64,000 bases of DNA from Bisporella sp. PMI_857 (GCA_021307315.1 JAJSPD010000103.1:62001-126000); one strand, 5' to 3'; shown: positions 46,299 through 58,570, numbered from the stretch's first letter. Notes: generated from the letters alone by a model not told the origin. Translations and numbers: made by a program.

Positions 46299-47946
46299 TC
46301 AATCATTGGTACCCTTAAATGTGACCCCAGAGCAAAGTGTAGACGATTGGTTCAAGGTGAGGATTCGGGTCCATGCCTGCAGGAAGGAAAGCTCGGAAGG
46401 GTGATCCAGCCACAGGATGGTCATCAAAGCGGCTTTGACCTGATTCCATCGTTTGATTTCCGTGGCAGCCGAAAGAATTGAGGCTTGGTTGGCAAATTTT
46501 TCGTGTACCATGAAGCCTATGGACCCGACCAAGCCCATAGAGAGAAGCCAGAATTTTAGCGCAAGCAAGTCGGAGTCCTTGAAGGATAGAGCATCGAGAT
46601 GTGAGTGAAGCTTTAAGATGAGCGCATGGAGAATTGCCGTATGCGAGTAGTATGTTGGACCGTGAAGAATGAACATGTAGATACACAGAGCATAGCGCAC
46701 CGCTTCGGAAATAGATGGCAGATCATTAGGCACGTACGGCGATGGCAACAAATCGTGGATGACTAAGGCAGCCAGGTCATGAACTGCTGTAGTTTGCAAG
46801 AGACATGGACCGAGCGACGTGGTGGTTTGTGAGCCCTCATGGAAAAGTGTACGAAGGCGCAGGAGTACGTTTTGTATGTCGATATCAAGGTTTGGTATCA
46901 AGGTTGCCAGACAGCTGTCAACTTCTTGTAGAGTACCCAGAGATACCAATTCCCATTGTGATATTGGGGCGGTTCCTTGGCTTAAGTAATCTTGGGTTTT
47001 GAACTGAGGCATACCTGTAACAAGCATCGCAACCCTATAATCGTGATGTCAGTAATGTCAATAACTTCAATGTATAACAGCAAGGTAGAAATTATGATCC
47101 AAGGCTCATACCAAGGGACCATTCTTGCTGTTAGAAGACTCGTTTCCTTGACTTTGGAAATCCCGCCCCTAATTTCTACCATTCGCTTAACTGCATCAAC
47201 ATGCATGGTGCTTATCTCAAGATTTCCTTTTCCGTGCTGCCTCTAATCAGCTTCTATCTCTTCATCATAAGAGAACATGAGATCGAAACCGGGAAATGGG
47301 CTATGCCCAGCATAAGTTAAGGAAAACCTACAACACACCTCAATCGCGGCCATGGTGATAACTGCATTCATTGTGGAATCCTGAAAAGCTAAGACCGGAT
47401 CTTCAATTTTTCCTCTAATCAGAGATACCGCATCGCGCATCAGGATCTCTGAATGCAAGAAACCTTTCTGGGCACGAAACTCAATGTCGAAGCATGCCGT
47501 GGACAGAGAAACATGAAATAGAGCTGGGTCGTTCAGAGCCAGTGGCCACCACGATGTTATGAAGGGATTAGATACCGGATTTGGGTCGTGTGGATAGTAC
47601 TCGAACGCAATCTTTGTCAGGACTGAAGAGGATGTAATGTCAGTATGTGGTCACGTGTCCGAGGATGGTGGAAAGGAACTGGAGACTGACAATGCTGAAT
47701 CAGAATTTGGACACGAGTTCGAGGAAGGGCTGTGGTAGGATATATGCCGAATGGATCGAAGGCTCCACCTCCAACAGTTAATGGCAGTTCCGCAGAACCC
47801 GCCATAGAGATAGAGGCAAGTGGCTCATTGGCGTATACACAACCAATGTTACGTGAGGTGCAGCGGGCGCATTTTGGTGTTTGAAGAGAGCATTTATGCT
47901 TCGCCTTTGCACAGGCAGCACAGGATCGCCGAAGAGTTGTAGGCAT
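46299..47946 (-). CDS. Zn2Cys6 fungal transcription factor
   Basis: A nuclear regulator of the Gal4 type. The binuclear zinc cluster is at the N-terminus (RSCAACAKAKHKCSLQTPKC followed by ARC and GC). The model has four exons: 47946..47691, 47622..about 47339, about 47243..47112 and 47034..46299, about 468 residues. The first junction gives HFLTKIAFEYYPHDP and the last gives VPWVAMLVTGMPQF, both in phase. The second junction is uncertain, because the alternatives GTGTTG or GTTGTA donors give slightly different residues before EIFEISTMHV. The rest is the helical fungal-specific regulator region (VKRMVEIRGG, LLQTTAVHDLAAL). It lies immediately upstream of the CYP61 gene on the same strand. Confidence 0.82.
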
Positions 47947-49258
47947 TGGATTCGAGGATGCAATAGGTGAAGTGTAGTCGAAGAGGGTGAAGTCAAGGAT
48001 GGAAGTTGTTCGGGTTCGGCATGCAGCGCCAAGTAATTTCCTTGGCACTATTTCTCGCTAAACTCAGGGGTACGGCTGCTTTGACTGGTCCATTAGTGTT
48101 GGTAAAATTAATGTATACAATCTCATACAATAAAAGAAATCAGCATTGATCGTTTAAATAGTTTCACCCGTGCTAAAGTTTTAATTGTAGGATTAAGTCT
48201 AACTTTAGATTGTAGGCCAATTTACCAAGTTACTTTCAACATACCATTGACTATTATTATTTTAAGTATACGCCCGCTTTTAGAAGACTTCAAAATCAGT
48301 CAGCTTCCCAACTTTGTAAGCGTTGGCAATACGTACTGTGTTTCTCCTACCCCACTGGCATTTTATATGCGAAACGTATAGTGGTGAAATTTAGCAGTCC
48401 AAATGCTGTCTAATGTCCACTAACCTTATTTAAATCCCCATACTGATTCGCCTGCGCTCAAAACGTGCGCATACCAAGCTTGTTTTGATATTCTAGAAAT
48501 TGAGACGTCAATATATAGACAGAAAATATCCTTGACTGCATTTCTCTCAAAAGTATGCAGCGTATCACTATCCGACTACTATCTCCATCCAAGGCAAACC
48601 CCATCTTATCAGACTCATTACAAGCTAAACGATAAAATATTTCTGCATGGTCAAGTTTTATTTATTGTACTTAAAAGCTCTGCCTTTATAGACTTAACGA
48701 AAGATTCCTATATAGCAGTTTCTGGTTCTCGAACCTTCCAATAGGTCGCAGCAATTGCGGGGTTCTCGTCATCTGTTTGGCAAGAAAGCGCAAGATATGC
48801 ATGAGCCACTTGGAGGATTGCTTGACCACGTTCTTGTCCGTTAATAGCAGCCAAGAGCCCCAGTTCTTACAGATCATCCGTATGCAAATTAACGTAAGCA
48901 ATGTGAGTGTATTGCCAAGTGTTAGGTAGAATATGCAAAAGTAGGTGTTGTGAGGCAATTGTTGAGGAAAATATATCATCAAAGACATTAAAATACTCGG
49001 CCGAACAAAAAGAAGATCGGGAAGGATAGGCATTCATCTTTAGAACTAGACGTTCTGACAGACATCCAACCCGTAGGTCTTTGTTAAGCGAGGTTACCCC
49101 AGAATGTGATGCCAAGAATATATACTCGAGGATCCGTCAATCATCCTGCATTGTCCCTCATTATTATCACTACTATACAGACTTGATCAAAGGAATCACA
49201 CATGGAAATGGTGGAAGTAGAAGATGAAGCCATGAGTATATGGTAATATTTGATAGAT
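47947..49258. other. AT-rich intergenic region with an orphan frame
   Basis: About 1.3 kb. On the minus strand from about 49100 to 48690 a frame of about 140 codons reads like protein (HTDDL, stop TAA at about 48870, then ELGLLAAINGQERGQAIL and ATYWKVREPET) but starts without ATG and matches nothing I know. The sequence 48100-48700 is strongly AT-rich. Confidence 0.4.
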
Positions 49259-50959
49259 TTAACTACCATCATTCTCTTCCATGAGATGGTCTTTCAATCC
49301 CTTCTTTGAGACCCGCATCGCTCTCTCAATTTCTGCTTCCTGATGTTTCAACCTGCCCTTGCCAAACTCGAGATCGCGCTGTTGTTTTCGCTTCTCATCC
49401 GCAACGCGCTTCTCCCGGTCATCTAGCGCCTTTTGTCTGCGTTCCTTGTCTTTGCGCGTCTTTATTGCCTCCTCGGATTCTTCTTCTTCGACGGTTTCTG
49501 GGGGAGGGTTCAAAGTAGAAATAAAAGCCTCAATATATGGATCTCGAGTTGTGGCATCAAGAGATATATACCGAATATCAGCCAAGACCGAAGGCGGAAG
49601 ACGTGATATACTGGTTGCGTTGTTCAATAACAAGAGTGGTTGAGATTTCAGTAGTGCTGATAGATCTGATTTTAAGGTTGATTGTGGAAGCTGTAAGCGC
49701 TTAACATGCTCTCTATAATATCTCTCGCGATCTTTGTCTGAAAGTGCTGAGTCCTTCATCACAGAATCTTTCTTGAATTTCCGCTTGAATTCAGGCCAGT
49801 ATAATTTTGGGGTCGCATTTTTCTGAAGGAACGAAAGATAAGGTATTCTGGGATCCTTCTTCTCCTCCTTTGCGCGAATCTCTTTCAGATATTTCATTCT
49901 TTCTCTCGACCAATCATCCCATGCTTCCTTCCGTGCTTTCATGGTCGTAAGCGCAGTATATCTTGTATCATCAACCAATTTTCCTTCTTCAACGAGTTTT
50001 TCCCAAGGACTAAAAGGATTGATTCCAGCATCGTTCAAAAGATCCTTAAAAAGAGCTATGGCGTCCTCCTCTGATAGTTCTAGGCCTTCCGCACCTTCTT
50101 CCCATTCTTCCATATTTCCATCATCATATTCGCCAGGATCTAATCCATAATCTTGTCCCATAGCGGCAAGCTGGTATGCAATATCATCTTCATTGAACTC
50201 GACGGGGCCGTCCGGCACATCTTCATCAATCCTTTGTCTCTTTGAAGGATTCTCTCCGTCTTCATCCTCATCCTCATCTTCATCATCTGTGACTTCAATT
50301 TCTTCATATTCGGAGCTATCTTCACCCTCATCAGCGCTAGGGTTACCAGCCTGTGCAGCCGTAATTGGCCGTTCTGGTGCGCCAGGCGCTTCTCCTGTGG
50401 GCTGAGGTTCTTTCGCCTTTTGTAACGCCTCCGCTTTCTCTTTTATCCTCAACTGATCAAGCTGTAAAATTCCATCCTTAAGTTTGTCGGGTATCCGCCA
50501 GAAACTCTGGTTCTTATTTGTGTTGTATGCGAACCTTCGCCCAAATTTGGTATGTACCAGGACCCAAGGCTCGCAACCAGGAATTGGGTGTCTACTTTTG
50601 GGCTTATCTGTTGGCTGAGGCCGGGAGTCTCGCGACCGCTCATTGCCCCCTCTGCCACCTCTATGGCCATAGAACCCTCCTCTGGCTGCACCTTGATGCT
50701 GACCTGAAGGGCCAATACCGTTGAAATTCTGCCAAGAGCCTGGTATAGCACTACCAATGGATTGGTACTGTAAGAAACTTTCGGAAGGATTCGAAGGGAC
50801 AGGAGGAGGAGCTATCACAGGCACGACCGGTCGAGTATAGGTGGATTGTTTGGTGGCAGAATTGTAGTAGTAGGTGTGGCCGGTTGGCGCTTTGTGTTCG
50901 GTCCAACCCTCTGGCAGCGGAGCAGGTCCACCAGTCGGTTTATGAGTAGACTTCAACAT
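49259..50959 (-). CDS. WW/FF-domain pre-mRNA splicing factor (Dre4/Urn1-like)
   Basis: Probably a spliceosome-associated protein. A single exon encodes about 566 residues, starting at ATG 50959 (MLKSTHKPTGG). The WW domain is at about 15-45 (LPEGWTEHKAPTGHTYYYN, then TYTRP). A Gly/Arg-rich stretch follows (about 90-115), then a second WW-like segment (PWVLVHTKFGRRFAYN, about 130-165). An acidic region (about 215-290) precedes FF domains (about 300-360, FKDLLNDAGINPFSPWEKL; and about 385-470). The C-terminal coiled coil is Lys/Glu-rich. The order WW then FF is typical of Dre4/Urn1. It is divergent from the proteasome gene across 297 bp. Confidence 0.85.
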   Translation of the reverse strand: MLKSTHKPTGGPAPLPEGWTEHKAPTGHTYYYNSATKQSTYTRPVVPVIAPPPVPSNPSESFLQYQSIGSAIPGSWQNFNGIGPSGQHQGAARGGFYGHRGGRGGNERSRDSRPQPTDKPKSRHPIPGCEPWVLVHTKFGRRFAYNTNKNQSFWRIPDKLKDGILQLDQLRIKEKAEALQKAKEPQPTGEAPGAPERPITAAQAGNPSADEGEDSSEYEEIEVTDDEDEDEDEDGENPSKRQRIDEDVPDGPVEFNEDDIAYQLAAMGQDYGLDPGEYDDGNMEEWEEGAEGLELSEEDAIALFKDLLNDAGINPFSPWEKLVEEGKLVDDTRYTALTTMKARKEAWDDWSRERMKYLKEIRAKEEKKDPRIPYLSFLQKNATPKLYWPEFKRKFKKDSVMKDSALSDKDRERYYREHVKRLQLPQSTLKSDLSALLKSQPLLLLNNATSISRLPPSVLADIRYISLDATTRDPYIEAFISTLNPPPETVEEEESEEAIKTRKDKERRQKALDDREKRVADEKRKQQRDLEFGKGRLKHQEAEIERAMRVSKKGLKDHLMEENDGS

Positions 50960-51256
50960 TATCACATTAGTTAGCTGTGTTTTGGGGTAATTCTTGAGAG
51001 CTGTTGAAATTTCCAGGTAAAGATAGTTGGTGCCTCACAGCCTCGCAGTTTCTGCCTTAACATAAGCAACGTTGACAAGGGTCCGTTAGCGCGACGACGC
51101 GCTTCACTCAGTGCCTGGAGCTTCAAGCTTGATGAGCTTCGATAAAGCAACACTGTGCATTCTTCAAGGTCACCACAATTCCTAAACGATTGAGGGAGAA
51201 TTTCAATTCTAGAGCACCCAACCATCTAGTTTAAAGATATAGTTTTTACCGCAAGC
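50960..51256. promoter_or_regulatory. Divergent promoter between WW/FF and proteasome alpha-3 genes
   Basis: This 297 bp spacer separates opposing start codons. Fungal proteasome genes often carry a PACE-like element; I did not see a clear GGTGGCAAA copy here. Confidence 0.4.
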
Positions 51257-52179
51257 ATGTCGAGAAGATATGATTCCAGAGTAAGCTCAAATAAAGCACC
51301 TTCCACTAAGCTCGTTTTCTAACAAGTCCTACAAGACTACCATCTTTTCCCCCGAAGGACGTCTCTATCAAGTCGAGTATGCTCTTGAGGCTATTTCTCA
51401 TGCCGGAACCGCGATAGGTATATTGGCGAAGGATGGCATCGTATTGGCAGCCGAGAGGAAAGTGACAAGCAAGCTTCTGGAACAAGACACTTCTGCGGAG
51501 AAGCTGTATATCCTGAACGAGTATGATGTTTGGTACACTTCCTGCATATTCCAAGCTGATTTAGTCGCAGCAACATGATCTGTGCTGTAGCAGGCATGAC
51601 CGCTGATGCCAACATCCTCATCAACTACGCCCGTCAAGCTGCTCAAAAGTACCTTCTCACCTACAACGAAGACATCCCATGTGAGCAACTCGTCCGTCGA
51701 CTATGTGATCTCAAGCAAGGGTATACGCAGCACGGTGGTCTCCGTCCATTCGGCGTGTCATTCATTTACGCTGGCTACGACCCAGAGAGACAGTTCCAGC
51801 TATACCAAAGCAATCCAAGTGGGAATTATGGTGGATGGAAGGCCACTAGCGTCGGTGCCAACAATGCTAGTGCACAAAGTCTGTTGAAGCAAGATTACAA
51901 GGAGGACTGTGACCTGAAGGAAGCTTGTGGCATGGCAGTAAAGGTTCTAAGCAAGACTATGGATTCAACGAAATTAACGAGCGAGAAGAGTAAGTTGAAT
52001 AGTGCCACCTACTACATCCTACTAACATTCACTCAGTTGAGTTTGCTACCGTAGGAAAAACCAAGAACGGCACAATCTACCATCACTTGTGGGGGCAGAT
52101 GAGATTACAACACTACTGAAGGAGCATGGTTTAGCTAGGGAAGAAACAGGAGCTGATGGTGATAAGATAATAAGTTAGA
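51257..52179 (+). CDS. PRE9: 20S proteasome subunit alpha-3 (PSMA4/Pre9 type)
   Basis: A structural alpha-ring subunit of the 20S proteasome. Exons 51257..51280 (eight codons, MSRRYDSR), 51336..51520, 51571..51989 and 52037..52179 give about 256 residues, the expected length. Phase is kept at each join: [31 protein letters not shown] and [13 protein letters not shown]. The N-terminal proteasome alpha signature ([20 protein letters not shown]) and the [12 protein letters not shown] and [14 protein letters not shown] blocks are complete. No catalytic Thr is expected in alpha subunits. The C-terminus ([12 protein letters not shown]) is slightly extended. Confidence 0.95.
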
Positions 52180-52399
52180 AGGCAGCCATATGTTAGATCG
52201 TACAGGCATGTAACAATAGAGCATCAAATAAATGATATTCAGACGGCCTGGCGGCACCGTGAATCTAGTTGATTTACAAATGTTCATTAGATTTGGATCT
52301 TGGTATGGGTTTGGTGCATATCCTCACATCTATGAAAAATCTAGGTACATACTAATTTATCAGCCTTCGCTCAATTTCCTTCACTACAGCTCTTCATCG

Positions 52400-54540
52400 C
52401 TATCCTTATCATTGCCGCCACCACTGTCGACTGGGCTGTGAGTTATGTAGACGCCATTTTCGGCCAGGCTTGGGGTTCACGCCACAATAGGTCGTGAATT
52501 GCTTAATCGAGCGTACATCTCCTTCCACCTATTTAAGAGCAATGTCAGCTTCATTTTTGCAAGTAATTGTGCATATGTCCCACTTGTTATCTTGAGGAAC
52601 CAAGTATTCCATTAGTAACATAAGCTGATCGAGCCGGGATCTAAAGAGAGTCTGCACCATATTACGTTTTGTCATTTTGGAAGAGCGACGGTGGGTGAGG
52701 TGGAAAATCATCTGGCAATGTCCCCCACACCATTTCGCCGCGTTTCTCTCCATACACCTCTTTAAATCTTCCGAGCAAAGTGATTACTCTTTGTCAAGAA
52801 GAAAGTCACTTCTGGCAATGGTCCTTCCGCAGCTCCTGTACCGTATTTATCATACTCATTATCCAAGGAGAATTCACCATGCTCCTCTTCACCATCGGTG
52901 CTACTATTCAAATCATCACTTTCTTGGTCGTGGGACTCTGTGGCTGCCATCGAGCTCGTCTTTTGAGGCTCTCCATCACTACCGCCACCACCATCGCTGA
53001 CATCACTATCAGATGGTATGTCCGGCGGATCATGCTCATATGGCCAGGGTAAACTTGCGATCTCGCAATCCGTGTCGGTCAGAACGTCAATCGCCCATCT
53101 TATATGTTGGTTTTGCACTGTTATATTGTTGGGAAGCCAATCTGTATAGTCTCGGCCTTTTGCTGTGTCGAGGACATATTGAGCTTCATGCTTGTTTTTA
53201 TCATAAACCAAAAAGGCTATAATTTGCCGAACCCTCCTCCTTAGTCGTATGTTCTTCTGGTATGCCAATACCTTTTGTGGTCCATGCTATGGAATTTATG
53301 ACAGCGAATATTCCTATTCGTCCATGATCATTCTCCAGCGAGCTTCTTAATTGAGCTACCTGTGCCAAAAGTCGGCTTTTCTTTTCTGGTAGGCTGAATT
53401 GTGAACTAGTTTCATCATCGAAACACCCTCCTATACACAATTGGCGGTCACGGTAATTATAAGTAACCACCTTGGGCGTTGGTCGCCTACGGGTGATCGC
53501 GCGGAAGACATCAAACTCGGTATATGCATCTTAAATAGTATCACCAAGATTTTGACAACTCATTTTGGAACGCGGCGATAGAGCCATCAAAGTCAACCAA
53601 AAAAAAAACCTCTCCTTAGACAGCCCATCTGTTATCCTTGACAACCCTCATTAGGGATTTAAGCCACCACTGCAACTTTACTATCTCGGTTCGCGTGACA
53701 CTCTCCATAGTGTTCTCACTCGTCAAAAAGTACCTCGGGTCTCGGATAGTAATATCAAGCTGCGGAAAAGGTCCGCTGCTATGACAGTGTTCGATGATGT
53801 TCATGAGTCGTCTGCCCGCTCTCGCCAGTCGTCTATGGATCTTAAACTTGAGACTAAGCCGCCCAACATCGGACTAAGCGACTGCTGAGTGTTCAAGCGG
53901 TCTACCTCCACGCGCAAGTCTGAAAATTGCTTCTCCCGGCCATCTTTTTCTACATGTTTTTAGTAGCTTTCTCTTGATGTTCAATTTGTTCTTCAAATAG
54001 CGCTTCTCTTGTTTCGTGGTGATATATTCTTTCCTCATGAGTATTATAGCAGCCACAGTTTGTGAGGCTGTGGTAGCAGGTCCCGCTGTCCAGACGATCT
54101 CTTACACGAGGAATCAAGCGTACAAACTTGTCAACAGTACCGTCCAGGATTTGTGCTGCGTGGGTAAGGGAAACGATCGGTAGTGGGTCCTTCGATGCTT
54201 AAGCTGGTCCTTCAATACGTCGAAGAGATTTCTAAAGAATCTAAGGTTGATCAGGAAAAGGACGAGCATAACAAGCACGATGAAAGTAGCTTTCTGGTTT
54301 GCGCCTTTGGAATGAAAATGTACTACAAGCACGAAAATCACTCCAAGATGCCCAAATAAAAGAGGATTTCGAAACACCCCTTGTATCTGATGGATAATTG
54401 TAAGTTGTTCCTCCTATTTTCCTTTGAGCACACAATCTGGAAGAACTTACTGCCAGGGACACCTCGCGATATATTCAGCATCCAATGTCCCGTAATTTTG
54501 ATAGGATTATCAACAGTATGGCTATAACCTGTCAACGATC
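52400..54540 (-). pseudogene. Decayed membrane/coiled-coil gene of unknown family
   Basis: Protein-like pieces follow each other on the minus strand but switch frame repeatedly. A hydrophobic double segment appears (HLGVIFVLVVHF, then FIVLVMLVLFLINLRFFRNL), then in another frame AAQILDGTVDKFVRLIPRVR and EEQIEHQEKATKN. After a shift near 53948 come EKDGREKQFSDLRVEVDRLN, then HRRLARAGRRLMNIIEH, RDPRYFLTSENTMESVTRTE, SRLLAQVAQLRSSLEND, and an acidic end (DSGGGNDKDSDEEL). Some frame changes could be introns, but at least one inside the coiled coil lacks splice signals. It is either a pseudogene or a poorly resolved multi-exon gene. I do not recognise the family. Confidence 0.42.
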
Positions 54541-55941
54541 AACAAGCCCCTTACACAAATCGTTGCTCCTTATTGATGGAATGTGAATGCTCCATCCAAC
54601 CACCCAACATATTGATCCCAAAGCTGGTGCGCTGTCAGTCAGAAGCTCTCTCCTAGTCGCATCTTGGGTATGCATACAAGTTCTAGTTTAGTGCTTTCGT
54701 GTATCACGGGATGATCGGGGATATATGGCTCCACGATGAGTACCCCCGGCGTAGAAGTGTAATGTGGCGCAGAAGACCTCCGATACGGTTCTGTAAGCAG
54801 CCGTCGAGTGTTTTGTGTCCATTACCATGACTTGGTGGAAAGCTTGATGTTATTGGGCTCGATAATTGGTGCGAGGAAAGGGATTAGCGGGTGGAGAGTG
54901 ATAAGCAGATATTCAGTTTGTGGCAAGAAGAGGAGGCATTGAGAAGGTTGGCTATGATCGAGCCATTTACAGGTAAGAAGAGTTATGTGGTAGATCTACG
55001 TATATTTATGGTGTACGTGACCGTTTATGATGTACTCATTTTAGAGCTGAAATAGGCAATTCTTACCCATGATATATAGTTTCCTAAGCGAAGGCTCACG
55101 GCCCATGTTGTTTCTTTAGCATCGTAATCTATTCCTACTAAAGCTGAATCGGCTTAGCACTCAATTGCCATATCTAATTCCGAAGCCAAGATTCTTTGTG
55201 TAGTCAGAAGATTGCATGAATAACTTGGTTGAATACATGGGACCACAACTCGCACACGCCGCCCAGGAGACATTCAAGACTCACTCGACTCACTCGACTT
55301 CCGCTCGCTTAGCACAAAGGCCCCTACTAGAATCCGACACTATTTGCTCTATCGCTTCTGTGGGGATCTTGGCAATGAAGGAACCCGGTGATTGGAATCG
55401 CTATTTAATTTGGGGATAAATTAAAATATAGTTAGATCAGGCTGGTAACCTCGGCCAAGGCAGCATGAGTAGCCATTCAAGTCGATTCTGGACCTCAACG
55501 CTCTTAAAGAGCTGCCGCAGACGTACCCTAAACCGATGTCAGTGACAAGTGAATTGTTAACTTCAAGGACTTCCAACTAGAGATTCAACTTCTGGCATGT
55601 GTTTATATATCTAGAGCTTGAAGATGATGTTTGTGCGTAAGAGTATCGGCACCGAGACAGGGGGGTTACAAGGTTAGAAGTAGTATATACGGCGTTGATA
55701 GCGCCGGCCAAAATAAGTAAATAACTGCACCAGCATCATCGCGGAGACGAACATGAGAATCTGCTGAAGCTGGGAACTCCAGGAGGCAAATCAGACATGA
55801 ATAATAATTTGCCATGATGCACTCTGCATGTTAAAAGTTTGTATCCTAGGACTAGGGATGGAATGAGATGGAATAAGTGAATTAGGTTTCGACCAAATCA
55901 AGGTGGGAGCAAATCGTCCTTTACCTATTGTTAATGTTTAG
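54541..55941. other. Intergenic region, no gene supported
   Basis: About 1.4 kb with no recognisable coding frame. A short plus-strand frame at 55216..55419 (HSTHSTSARLA) contains a small direct repeat ACTCACTCGACTCACTCGAC but nothing else. Confidence 0.45.
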
Positions 55942-57427
55942 CTAACTAAATATCTCATTCTTCTTAGAAATTCCACAACCAAGTTCATTGATCCAGTTGT
56001 CAGAGAACGGTTGTTCCCTGGCAGTACTTCGGCGATCCCAGCTCCAGTGGCCTCTTGGATCACGTATCATCTCCTGCCACATAGCATAATCTCTCGCTAC
56101 CCTCCCATCTTTCATCTCCACCGCTTCAGCCGCAAGTTTTGCGAATTTCCTATAAAAAAAATCAGCATATCCAAGAGCTCGCAGGCAAGATAGAAAACAA
56201 ACCTAGCGCTATCTATCGCGCCGACACTGGAGCAAGTGAGAGCAGCATAACCATACGCCGTGTCCATGAACGCATGTAGCCCTTCCATCCGATACAAATT
56301 CAAATAATGCGTAAGGTTGAGACCGGCGACTATAAGGGCATCTGGAGACCAGTCGCCGAGAACTTTTTGGACGTGGGCGATTTTCTCAAGCCGTTTGTCC
56401 GATCTGACACCATCACGACAGCGCGTGCAAGAGCACGTGAAGTGGAAAGTATTGCGCAGGTTCTCTTGACGGACAGCATGAGGTTCGAAAGGACTAGCAT
56501 ATGCAATAGTGATTTCCTCGTCTGGCGCTATTTTGCGCGCAGCCTTTACGGTGTGGACCATAGTTTCGGGATCAAGATAGTATTGCGAACTGGTTGGAGT
56601 CAGTAATATTCTAGTGTTATTTGGCTAGGCGGAAAATACTTAGGTCCACAGTCATGGTTTATGCGGCTCGTCTCTGGGAATATGGCCAAATGACGTGCAC
56701 CGCCGATTTGCACCTCAAAGGTATTTGCTTTAAGCACATCCTGGATTATTGTAGCCTTGTCACCATATATTGTGGCTAGGTTGAGATACGCATCTCTGGT
56801 CTTTGGAGGAAGCTGATCGACAGCTAACCGGAGGAATTGTTCCCGCTTGGGAGTTGAGAGGACATCCTCCATGTAGACTAACAAGACCGGCGTAAAGGCC
56901 GTAATTACATCTCCGCGCTCGAGTTTCCCATTTGCAAGCATACCGACTCCCTTTCTAGGTAGTTGGCGTGTATGATATGCTCCATCAGGTTTGTTGGCAG
57001 TCGCCAAGACATATGAATCTTGAATTATGGGCAGAGATGTGAACTCTAACCATATTTGGGGTGTGGTGAAGATGGATAACCCCCTTCCAGCGCTGAAACG
57101 AACATTGGTGTATACACAAAGCTCAGCTTCAAGCCCTTTCAATACTCCAGTGCATGATGGCTCAGAGGGCCATGGCTCTTCGTTAGCCAAGGCTGCATCC
57201 TGATGCTGATCATGATGATCAATTAAGCTTGGCCCGGAACCTAACCCCGGTAATAAAATTAAAACGTCACTCTCTCCGCTTTTTGAACATGCTCTGCTGA
57301 ATGTAACAAGGCCATTGCTGTCATTGGGGCACTGGCGGCTGCCAACATGTAACGAAAGCGGCTGAGCTTGGGGTACGCAAAGAATAGCAAACCAATAGAA
57401 GAAGGCTTTAGAGAGTAACCAAATCAT
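55942..57427 (-). CDS. SET-domain protein with signal-peptide-like N-terminus
   Basis: SET domains methylate lysines; this subgroup resembles fungal SET5/SMYD-like proteins. Exons 57427..56640, 56589..56203 and 56149..55942 give about 460 residues. The first junction restores RINHDCGPNSQYYLDP and the second DSARKFAKLAAEAVEMKDG, so the frame that continues through the second intron is wrong. The SET core includes KGVGMLANGKLERGDVI, the NHxC motif as NHDC (NHSC is usual) and EEITIAY. A post-SET cysteine set CSCTRC follows. The C-terminal helices end near MWQEMIRDPRGHWSWD. The first 23 residues (MIWLLSKAFFYWFAILCVPQ) look like a signal peptide or anchor, unusual for a methyltransferase acting in nucleus or cytosol. 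Confidence 0.85.
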
Positions 57428-58570
57428 GAAGGGAAAAGGACTTTAGGGGATGGTATCACCATTATTAATGGAACTTGCTCGTTGAAGTTGGATGTAGCTT
57501 TAAGGTTCTGACGTTCCCGACGCGGAAGACAAAGAATGAGCCGGATCTCCGCCCATTGCCTGAACACGTGATCAAGCTATAGGGTTACCGTTGAGAAGGG
57601 AGCAAGGGACTTTGGGTATGACTTTATCCAGCATTGAGAAGCTTGTAAGAAATTCCAAATGAACCTTTACGTCACACTGCGTTAAATTAACTTTTCTCGT
57701 ATAAATCTTTGCTTGGCCGAAAGCTGTGGTTGTCAACGTAACGTCGGGCGCAGCCTAAACATGCATGTTAAACCGACCCATCACCAAAGAACAACAGCTC
57801 GAAGCTCACGGGGTTTTCAATAAGTCACCGTTACTTGGTGAAAGAAATTCCAAGCTTTTATCCCAAGATCTTCGTGTGATTGCATAACATCGACACCTAC
57901 GGCAAGTCCGCATAGTTTCCAGTTTATGTAGCGTATATATACGGGAAGTAAGATCATTGGAAGGCTCGAGACAGCCCACTCGAGATACATACCGCCACTT
58001 ACGGCAGGCTCATATGAAAATCCCACCCTGCAAACGGCATGCCGAGAACTAGCATGCGCAAGCGAGCTTTCAAGAATCTGTGTATGACCATTAAATAATG
58101 AGGATTCCCCCTTGGGATGCGAGAGGGCTTCATGCTTTGACGATCATCACTCAAATGGGCCCGCGATGGTATGGTGAAGAGCTGAATATAGTAGGATCCC
58201 ATAGACTAAGAACGCCTCATTTGGAACGCACTCTGTACGGCAAAATCTGCAACGGTAATTTGACCTTGTCCTATTTCATGAAAAGCATGCTAGGTGGTAT
58301 TACCACCTTTGCTCAGTCGTATTCAGATGTCATAGATGATGAATAGATTCGTAGATTTGCTGAGAACGCGTCGATCTAGAGGGTATGTGGTATTTCGAGG
58401 TCAGAGATCGCACAGTTTTCTACTCAAGTCATTAGTATATAGCATGAAAGTGCCGTTGAATGCGCCATAAAACTTGGTTCCCCAGCCGTACCAGAAGTTT
58501 CAGCAAGAGTTTCCCTCAGCCCCCCAATTGTTGTAGCTCTATAAGGTTTTCGAATACAGCACGGTTTGAA
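57428..58570. other. Intergenic region with a possible relic
   Basis: About 1.14 kb between divergent genes. On the minus strand 58026..57817 a frame reads GGMYLEWAVSSLPMILLPVY and VDVMQSHEDLGIKAWNFF, which looks protein-like but has no start and no family I can name; it may be a gene remnant. The rest includes the two promoters. Confidence 0.4.
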
